Shown here piece after piece: positions 16,577 to 21,414 of a DNA stretch of 21,414 nt (within the stretch, counting starts at the first letter, position 1; every line of letters begins with the position of its first letter). Location: positions 1 to 21,414 of the forward strand of contig CAJBHE010000063.1 of assembly GCA_903952885.1 (NCBI GenBank). The letters are read 5' to 3'. Made by a program: the position numbers and the translations under genes. The notes under the pieces were generated by a model. That model had not been told where the DNA came from. It was given only the letters and a program-made list of their open reading frames with translations, and did no database searches. This DNA is from an uncultured Burkholderiales bacterium (lineage in GTDB: Bacteria; Pseudomonadota; Gammaproteobacteria; Burkholderiales; Burkholderiaceae_C).

Positions 16577-16652
16577 TGGTGCCGCTTGTCGGAATCGAAC
16601 TGACGACCTACCGCTTACAAGGCGGGTGCTCTACCAACTGAGCTAAAGCGGC
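16577..16652 (-). tRNA. tRNA-Thr (anticodon UGU)
   Basis: A 76-nt cloverleaf on the minus strand. The acceptor arms are GCCGCTT / AAGCGGC, followed by an encoded ACCA end. The D-loop reads AGTTGGTA, and the anticodon loop CTTGTAA gives anticodon TGT. The T-loop reads TTCGATT between GTCAG-type and CCGAC arms. It reads ACA (and ACG by wobble) threonine codons. It lies 31 nt after the sspB stop. A possible own -10 (TAGAAT, 16662-16667 on the minus strand) is just upstream, but co-transcription with sspA-sspB is equally possible. Confidence 0.97.
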
Positions 16653-16683
16653 GCAGGCAGAATTCTAACCTAACATAAGGCCC

Positions 16684-17160
16684 TTATTTAATGCGCGTAA
16701 GTGTTGGGCGAGCAGGCGCTGACGAGGGTGTTGGCGACGCTTCATCTGAAACACCTTCTGGGTGCGGAGTCTCCACTGCACTCAGTGATGGGCGGCTAGA
16801 CACTGACTTTTTAGGCACAGCCAAGGCATCTGTAGAGGCACTCAAGGGGAAAGACATACCTTGCCCATTTTCCCGCGAATAAATGGCCATCACTCGGTCA
16901 ACCGGTACGATGATTTCTCGCGGCACACCACCAAAGCGGGCTTTGAATTCAATGAACTCATTGCCCAATGTCATGCCGGAAGTTGCGTCATAGCCCACAT
17001 TCAACACAATCTCCCCGTTCTTAACGTACTCCATAGGCACCTGCACAGTCTCGTCCACGAAGACAGCCACATACGGCGTGAAGCCACTGTCCGTGCACCA
17101 TTCGTGCATAGCACGAAGCAAGTACGGACGGGTAGAAGTTGCGTCTGGAGCGTTCAGCAT
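16684..17160 (-). CDS. sspB: ClpXP specificity adaptor SspB
   Basis: Adaptor that delivers ssrA-tagged and other substrates to the ClpXP protease. The 158-residue product has the SspB core in its first ~110 residues: RPYLLRAMHEWCTDSGFTPYVAV, VLNVG, FKARFGG and IVPVDRVMAIYSRENGQGM. A low-complexity Ser/Pro/Ala linker follows. The last residues, RPTLTRIK, fit the C-terminal ClpX-binding tail known from E. coli SspB. Adaptor, linker and docking tail are thus all present. It starts 6 nt after sspA, the classic sspA-sspB operon. Confidence 0.96.
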   Translation of the reverse strand: MLNAPDATSTRPYLLRAMHEWCTDSGFTPYVAVFVDETVQVPMEYVKNGEIVLNVGYDATSGMTLGNEFIEFKARFGGVPREIIVPVDRVMAIYSRENGQGMSFPLSASTDALAVPKKSVSSRPSLSAVETPHPEGVSDEASPTPSSAPARPTLTRIK

Positions 17161-17166
17161 ACGAAT

Positions 17167-17778
17167 TTACTTGCGCATGACCTTTTCAGAAGGGGTCAAT
17201 GCCTCAATGTAAGCTGGACGCGAAAAGATGCGCTCGGCGTACTTAAGTAGGGGTGCTGCATTTTTAGACAAATCGATGCCGTAATGGTCTAAGCGCCACA
17301 GCAACGGTGCAATGGCAACGTCCAACATGGAGAAGCTGTCTCCCAACATGTATTTGTTCTTCAAGAAGACGGGGGCCAACTGGGTCAAACGATCACGGAT
17401 GTGAGCACGTGATTTTTCCAAGGTTTTGTCGGTGGCTTTCGCAGCGCGAGACTCCAAATTGGTCACGTGTGTGAACAACTCTTTTTCGAAGTTTAACAAG
17501 AACAAGCGCACACGTGCACGTTCGACAGGGTCGCCGGGCATCAACTGTGGATGCGGGAAGCGTTCATCGATGTACTCGTTGATGATGTTGGATTCATACA
17601 AGATCAAATCGCGTTCAACCAAGATAGGCACTTGACCGTAAGGATTCATCACATTGATGTCTTCGGGCTTGTTGTAAAGATCGACATCGCGAATTTCAAA
17701 GTCCATGCCCTTTTCGAACAAGACAAAACGGCAGCGATGTGAATAGGGACACGTAGTTCCCGAATAAAGCACCATCAT
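17167..17778 (-). CDS. sspA: Stringent starvation protein A, GST-like
   Basis: RNA-polymerase-associated protein with a glutathione-transferase fold, involved in stress and stationary-phase transcription in proteobacteria. The 203-residue product has the thioredoxin-like N-domain (LYSGTTCPYSHRCRFVLFEKG, then VPILVERDLILYESNIINEYIDE) and an all-helical C-domain ending near EALTPSEKVMRK. The first of two adjacent ATG codons is chosen, because a strong AGGAG site lies 9 nt upstream of it. It heads sspA-sspB. Only 26 nt separate the petC-side terminator from the ATG, so there is little room for its own promoter. Read-through from petABC or a promoter inside petC must be considered. Confidence 0.95.
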   Translation of the reverse strand: MMVLYSGTTCPYSHRCRFVLFEKGMDFEIRDVDLYNKPEDINVMNPYGQVPILVERDLILYESNIINEYIDERFPHPQLMPGDPVERARVRLFLLNFEKELFTHVTNLESRAAKATDKTLEKSRAHIRDRLTQLAPVFLKNKYMLGDSFSMLDVAIAPLLWRLDHYGIDLSKNAAPLLKYAERIFSRPAYIEALTPSEKVMRK

Positions 17779-17804
17779 GATGGGCGGCTCCTAAAAATCA
17801 AAAA

Positions 17805-17828
17805 GAGTGGCAGGCTAGCCTGTCACTC
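17805..17828 (-). terminator. Terminator after petC
   Basis: GAGTGACAGGC / GCCTGCCACTC (11 bp with one G-U) around a 2-nt centre on the minus strand, followed by TTTTTGATTTTT. A strong intrinsic terminator for petABC, located immediately before the sspA ribosome-binding site. Confidence 0.8.
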
Positions 17829-17836
17829 CGTGAGGT

Positions 17837-17861
17837 GGCAACAGGCGAGAGACCTGCTGCC
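17837..17861 (-). other. Second stem-loop between petC and sspA
   Basis: GGCAGCAGG / CCTGTTGCC (9 bp, one G-U) around a 7-nt loop, read on the minus strand 14 nt after the petC stop. It has no T-run, so it is not a terminator by itself. It could stabilise the 3' end of petABC mRNA in front of the terminator at 17805-17828. Confidence 0.55.
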
Positions 17862-17875
17862 GAATTAATTGCAAA

Positions 17876-18631
17876 TTACTTGACGTCTTTCCAGAAGGAA
17901 GCATTCAAGCGCCAAGCGATGATGGTGAAACCCACCAAGAACAGCATGATCCACACACCGATGCGTACGCGAGTGTTTTGTGCTGGCTCAGACATCCACT
18001 GCAAGTAGCCGACAAGATCACCGATGGTTTGGTCATATTGCAAGGACGACAACTTGCCGGGCTTGATTTGTTCCCAACCCTTGAAAACTTCAACTTGATG
18101 ACCATGCTCTTCATGCGACTCAAACACAGGGCGACGCTCACCTTGCAACTCCCACAACACGTGAGGCATGCCTACGTTCGGAAAGACCAGGTTGTTCCAA
18201 CCTGTCGCTTTGGTTTCATCACGGTAGAACGTGCGCATGTATGTGTAGAGGTAGTCTGCACCGGTTCCGTTGTGGCCAGCACGTGAACGTGCGATCAAAG
18301 TCAAATCAGGAGGCGTAGCACCAAACCATTCTTTGGCCTGCTTAGGATCAATGTTGGACTTCATCGTGTCACCAACTTTTTCAGTCGTGAACAACAAATT
18401 GTCTTTGATCTGCTGCTCGGTCAAACCAATATCTTTCAATCGGTTGTAACGCATGTAAGCAGCAGAATGACAATTTAAGCAGTGGTTTACAAAAATCTTG
18501 GCGCCGTTTTGCAAGGCTGCCAGATCATTGGTTTTGTTTGGTGCTTTGTCCCAAGCAATAGTGTCACCTGATGCTTGCGCAGAAGTAATCACCCCAAGGG
18601 CCAATGCCAAGCTGAGAATAATTTTTTTCAT
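17876..18631 (-). CDS. petC: Cytochrome c1 of the bc1 complex
   Basis: Membrane-anchored c-type cytochrome that carries electrons from the Rieske protein to cytochrome c. The 251-residue product has a Sec signal peptide (cleavage likely after AQA, residue 20) and the haem site CLNCH (C51, C54, H55). The sixth ligand methionine probably lies in NVGMPHVLWE. A C-terminal membrane anchor (VRIGVWIMLFLVGFTIIAWRL) ends in a short cytoplasmic tail. PPDLTLIARSRAG, the cytochrome c1 signature, is also present. A GGAG ribosome-binding site precedes the ATG. It is the last gene of petA-petB-petC and is followed by two hairpins. Confidence 0.97.
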   Translation of the reverse strand: MKKIILSLALALGVITSAQASGDTIAWDKAPNKTNDLAALQNGAKIFVNHCLNCHSAAYMRYNRLKDIGLTEQQIKDNLLFTTEKVGDTMKSNIDPKQAKEWFGATPPDLTLIARSRAGHNGTGADYLYTYMRTFYRDETKATGWNNLVFPNVGMPHVLWELQGERRPVFESHEEHGHQVEVFKGWEQIKPGKLSSLQYDQTIGDLVGYLQWMSEPAQNTRVRIGVWIMLFLVGFTIIAWRLNASFWKDVK

Positions 18632-18651
18632 GGTTATTTTCTCCGTGAATC

Positions 18652-20061
18652 TCAGTGAGGCGTGAAAATGATACGGTCAGGGACTGGCTTGGTTTGGCCC
18701 ATGCGACTCCAAATTGGCATCAACAAAAAGAAACCGAAGTAAAACAAAGTACCCACTTGAGACACGCGCTCACCAATGGCTGACGGTGGCTGAACACCCA
18801 AATAAGCCAACACAATGAAGTTCACCACAAACACGCCGTACATGTAAACGTGCCAATCAGGACGGTAGCGGATCGACTTAACCTCGCAGTTGTCCAACCA
18901 TGGCAAGAAGAACAAAATGATCACAGCACCACCCATAACCAAAACGCCCCAGAATTTGGCATCAATGGTGAGCATGCTCAACGACAGCAGCACTGCAGCG
19001 CCAACCACGCCAGCTTTGACCATCTTCGGCAATTGAGTTCGCACCGCGCCAAAGTAAGCGCCAGCCAAAACGCAAGCGATCAGAACGTAAATCATTTCCG
19101 GCGTCACGGCTCTCAACATTGAATAGAAAGGCGTGAAGTACCAAACAGGCGCAATGTGCAAAGGTGTCTTCAGCGGGTCAGCAGGAATGAAGTTGTTGTA
19201 CTCGAGGAAGTAGCCGCCGAACTCAGGGGCGAAGAAGATGATCGCACTGAACACCAACAAGAAGCCGCTCACGCCCAAGATGTCGTGCACGGTGTAGTAA
19301 GGGTGGAAAGGAATACCGTCCAAGGGGTTACCGTTGGCATCTTTCAGCGCATTCGGGCCTTTGATCTCCACGCCGTCTGGGTTGTTGGAACCCACTTCGT
19401 GCAAGGCAATGATGTGCGCCACAACCAAGCCCAAGAGGACCAGCGGCACAGCAATCACGTGGAAACTGAAGAAACGGTTCAAGGTAGCGTCGCCGACCAC
19501 ATAGTCACCACGAATCAGCAAAGCCAAATCGGGACCCACGAAAGGTACAGCAGCAAACAAGTTGACGATCACTTGAGCGCCCCAATAGGACATCTGGCCC
19601 CAAGGCAGCAAATAACCCATGAAAGCTTCGGCCATCAAGCACAAGAAAATGGCGCAACCAAACACCCATACCAATTCGCGTGGCTTACGGTAAGAGCCGT
19701 AAATCAAACCACGGTACATGTGCAGATAAACCACCACGAAAAACGCTGAAGCGCCCGTAGAGTGCATGTAGCGGATCAACCAACCCCATGGCACATCGCG
19801 CATGATGTATTCCACAGAGGCAAACGCCAATGCAGCATCTGGCTTGTAGTGCATGACCAAGAAGATGCCCGTGACGATTTGAATCACCAACACCAACAAT
19901 GACAAAGCGCCAAAGAAGTAGAAGAAGTTGAAGTTCTTCGGGGCATAGTACTCAGACAGGTGCTCTTTGTACATTTTTGAAGCGGGGAAGCGGTTGTCCA
20001 CCCAGTTCAACAGTTTTTCGCCAGCGCTGGCGTCCGGGGAGATTTCTTTGAATTCAGCCAT
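18652..20061 (-). CDS. petB: Cytochrome b of the bc1 complex
   Basis: Core membrane subunit that oxidises ubiquinol at the Qo site and reduces quinone at Qi. The 469-residue product has about eight or nine membrane helices. The haem b ligands by count are H100 and H114 in one helix and H201 and H216 in another, so the second pair is one residue further apart than in mitochondrial cytochrome b. The Qo loop reads APVWYFTPFYSMLR: PVWY replaces the mitochondrial PEWY, as known for beta- and gammaproteobacteria. The C-terminal part extends beyond a minimal cytochrome b with further helices. It follows petA after 11 nt with an AGGA ribosome-binding site. Confidence 0.97.
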   Translation of the reverse strand: MAEFKEISPDASAGEKLLNWVDNRFPASKMYKEHLSEYYAPKNFNFFYFFGALSLLVLVIQIVTGIFLVMHYKPDAALAFASVEYIMRDVPWGWLIRYMHSTGASAFFVVVYLHMYRGLIYGSYRKPRELVWVFGCAIFLCLMAEAFMGYLLPWGQMSYWGAQVIVNLFAAVPFVGPDLALLIRGDYVVGDATLNRFFSFHVIAVPLVLLGLVVAHIIALHEVGSNNPDGVEIKGPNALKDANGNPLDGIPFHPYYTVHDILGVSGFLLVFSAIIFFAPEFGGYFLEYNNFIPADPLKTPLHIAPVWYFTPFYSMLRAVTPEMIYVLIACVLAGAYFGAVRTQLPKMVKAGVVGAAVLLSLSMLTIDAKFWGVLVMGGAVIILFFLPWLDNCEVKSIRYRPDWHVYMYGVFVVNFIVLAYLGVQPPSAIGERVSQVGTLFYFGFFLLMPIWSRMGQTKPVPDRIIFTPH

Positions 20062-20072
20062 GGTGTGTCCTA

Positions 20073-20672
20073 TCAGGCTTTCTTGTCTTCACCGATCAAC
20101 AGCTTTGTGTCGGAGAGGTACATGTGGGGCGGGATTTCTAGGTTGTCTGGGGCAGGTTTATTTTTAAACACACGCCCAGCCACATCGAAAGTGGAGCCGT
20201 GGCAAGGGCACAAGAAGCCGCCGTGCCAATCGTCAGGTAGAGAAGGTTGTGCGCCTGTTTGGAACTTATCGGAAGGTGAACAACCCAAATGCGTACATAT
20301 GCCAACAGCAACAAACACTTCAGGCTTGATAGAGCGGGCTTGGTTGCGCGCATAAGCGGGGGTCAACTCGCTGGGCTTACGCTCAGACTTAGGGTCAGCC
20401 AATTGAGGTTCAGTCTTGTTCAAAGACTCAAGTTGCTCAGGGGTGCGCTTGACGATCCAAACGGGCTTACCGCGCCACTCAACCGTTAACTTCTCTCCTG
20501 GCTTAAGAGCCGAGATATCGACTTCAACAGCTGCACCGGCTGCTTTGGCGCGCTCGGAAGGCTGGAAAGTACTCACAAAAGGCACAGCAACTGCTATGCC
20601 GCCGACTGCACCTGCGCATGACGAGGCAATCAGCCATGTGCGTTTACTGGTGTCTACTGGGGTGTCACTCAT
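20073..20672 (-). CDS. petA: Rieske iron-sulfur protein of the bc1 complex
   Basis: [2Fe-2S] subunit that takes the first electron from ubiquinol. The 199-residue product has the two cluster boxes CTHLGC (C126, H128, C131) and CPCHGS (C155, C157, H158). Four of these are ligands and two form the stabilising disulfide. The N-terminal membrane anchor follows SKRTWLIASS, a Tat-like signal with KR in place of a twin arginine. The start is the ATG giving MSDTPVDTSK, because GAGGAA lies just upstream as a ribosome-binding site. A TTG four codons earlier would destroy that site's role. It is the first gene of petABC. Confidence 0.97.
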   Translation of the reverse strand: MSDTPVDTSKRTWLIASSCAGAVGGIAVAVPFVSTFQPSERAKAAGAAVEVDISALKPGEKLTVEWRGKPVWIVKRTPEQLESLNKTEPQLADPKSERKPSELTPAYARNQARSIKPEVFVAVGICTHLGCSPSDKFQTGAQPSLPDDWHGGFLCPCHGSTFDVAGRVFKNKPAPDNLEIPPHMYLSDTKLLIGEDKKA

Positions 20673-20713
20673 GAAATTCCTCAAACAATCGTCACTGGTT
20701 TGGCTAGTCCAAC

Positions 20714-20719
20714 ATTGTA
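20714..20719 (-). promoter_or_regulatory. Possible -10 element of petABC
   Basis: TACAAT on the minus strand lies 41 nt before the petA ATG and would give a leader of about 35 nt. The -35 region is not convincing. The rest of the gap to 20905 holds the mscL-like remnant and AT-rich sequence. Confidence 0.3.
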
Positions 20720-20824
20720 GCTGACCGCTAAGTCCCCAGACTGACTCGACCTTCTTCTCCTGTCCAAGCCCGAGATGAAGCGACTATTTTTTAGAGTACT
20801 TTTAATATATGTGGGAAGTTGGAT

Positions 20825-20890
20825 ATGTTGAAGGAATTCAAAGCATTTGCGCTCTGTGTTCGTGGGGTAAGAGACATACTAAAACAATAA
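20825..20890 (+). pseudogene. mscL: Possible mscL remnant, internally deleted
   Basis: A 21-codon frame on the plus strand starts MLKEFKAFAL and ends VRDILKQ-stop. The first part is like the N-terminus of the large mechanosensitive channel MscL (KEF+EFA+RG in E. coli), and the last part is like its C-terminus (EIRDLLK at or near the end). The ~115 residues between, with both membrane helices, are missing in frame. MscL is commonly found next to petA in related genomes, in this divergent orientation. It cannot make a channel. Chance similarity cannot be excluded with so few residues. Confidence 0.5.
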
Positions 20891-20905
20891 GCTCTTTTTA
20901 CCCAG

Positions 20906-21414
20906 TCAGCGTTTCAAGACGCGTGCCATGGCCACTGCCGCAATCAAGCTAGACGCATCCGCCTTGGCCGTGCCCGCCAAATCAAAGGCAGTGCCATGGT
21001 CGGGGCTGGTGCGCACAAAGGGTAGGCCCAGCGTCACATTGACGCCCTGCTCGACGCCTAAGTACTTCACGGGAATCAAGCCTTGGTCGTGGTACATCGC
21101 AATCACCACATCAAACTCACCTGCTTTGCCGTTCTTGGCGCGGGCGCGCATGAACACGGTGTCTGGCGCAAAAGGGCCGCTCACCAGCATGCCTTCAGCG
21201 CGGGCTTGTTGCAACGCAGGAAAGATGATTTCTAGCTCTTCACGCCCCATCAAGCCACCCTCGCCCGCATGCGGATTCAGGCCCGCCACGGCCATGTAAG
21301 GAGCTCGGCCCGTCGCCGCCAACTCAGCCGCATGGGTGATGCGCAGGGTTTGCAAAATGTTGTCGATCGTCACCGCCTCAATGGCTTTGCGCAAGGACAC
21401 ATGGGTGCTAACCA
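20906..21414 (-). CDS. pdxA: 4-hydroxythreonine-4-phosphate dehydrogenase, C-terminal part
   Basis: NAD-dependent dehydrogenase of the deoxyxylulose-dependent vitamin B6 pathway. Only about the last 169 residues lie in the window; the 5' end is beyond 21414. The frame stays open to the edge (V-S-T-H before the first possible internal start), so the gene is cut, not truncated. Visible signatures are LNPHAGEGG, AMYHDQGLIPVKYLG (metal-site His and the substrate loop) and GVNVTLGLPFVRTSPDHGTAFDLAG, followed by KADASSLIAA. The stop lies 233 nt before the petA start on the same strand; no strong terminator is seen in between. Confidence 0.95.
   Translation of the reverse strand, partial: VSTHVSLRKAIEAVTIDNILQTLRITHAAELAATGRAPYMAVAGLNPHAGEGGLMGREELEIIFPALQQARAEGMLVSGPFAPDTVFMRARAKNGKAGEFDVVIAMYHDQGLIPVKYLGVEQGVNVTLGLPFVRTSPDHGTAFDLAGTAKADASSLIAAVAMARVLKR

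Noticed and set aside
19156..19749. 197-codon frame on the plus strand
   Set aside because: It is antisense to petB, low-complexity and His/Gln/Glu rich; shadow of membrane-helix codons.
20673..20684. TTG start four codons upstream for petA
   Set aside because: These bases contain the GAGGAA ribosome-binding site for the ATG at 20672, so they are better read as untranslated.

Overview
The window is a stretch of ordinary bacterial chromosome from a betaproteobacterium, most likely order Burkholderiales and family Comamonadaceae. The reasons are the gene order pilB-pilC-pilD-coaE-zapD-yacG facing mutT, DUF815, argJ and secA, the petABC-sspA-sspB block, a small H-NS of the betaproteobacterial type, and a cytochrome b with a PVWY rather than PEWY motif. 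Base composition looks moderate by eye rather than very GC-rich, which would fit a freshwater lineage. No phage, insertion sequence, CRISPR array, integron or defence locus is visible. Coding density is very high and no gene-free stretch exceeds about 235 bases.

Layout. (1) 10-2865, minus strand: rplU-rpmA-obgE-proB, two ribosomal proteins, the ribosome-assembly GTPase and the first proline enzyme, with a strong hairpin between rpmA and obgE. (2) 2866-3011: a compact divergent promoter region. (3) 3012-4406, plus: ispB (side chain of ubiquinone) and a small unknown gene. (4) 4424-5547, minus: hupB (HU), a terminator, hns and a small exported four-cysteine protein. (5) 5749-10621, plus: a type IV pilus / type II secretion assembly set (short pilB, pilC, pilD) run together with coaE, then zapD and yacG. 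(6) 10675-16034, minus: secA-argJ-DUF815-mutT with 3 nt, 1 nt-overlap and 18 nt junctions, clearly one operon. (7) 16146-16532, plus: a DciA-like gene divergent from secA. (8) 16577-20672, minus: petA-petB-petC (cytochrome bc1), two hairpins, sspA-sspB, then tRNA-Thr(UGU). (9) 20825-20890: a tiny plus-strand reading frame that looks like an internally deleted mscL. (10) 20906-21414, minus: the 3' part of pdxA, cut by the window end.

The genes are housekeeping: translation and ribosome assembly, quinone and respiratory-chain construction (IspB supplies the quinone tail, PetABC oxidises the quinol), nucleoid proteins, pilus/secretion assembly, cell division and protein export. I found no new multi-gene system. 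The items most worth a second look are small: the possible mscL relic beside petA, a perfect 12-bp inverted repeat bracketing the zapD start, a PilB that lacks its usual N-terminal domain, a 20-bp perfect palindrome between hupB and pilB, paired hairpins that leave sspA no obvious promoter, and an attenuator-like hairpin in front of obgE.
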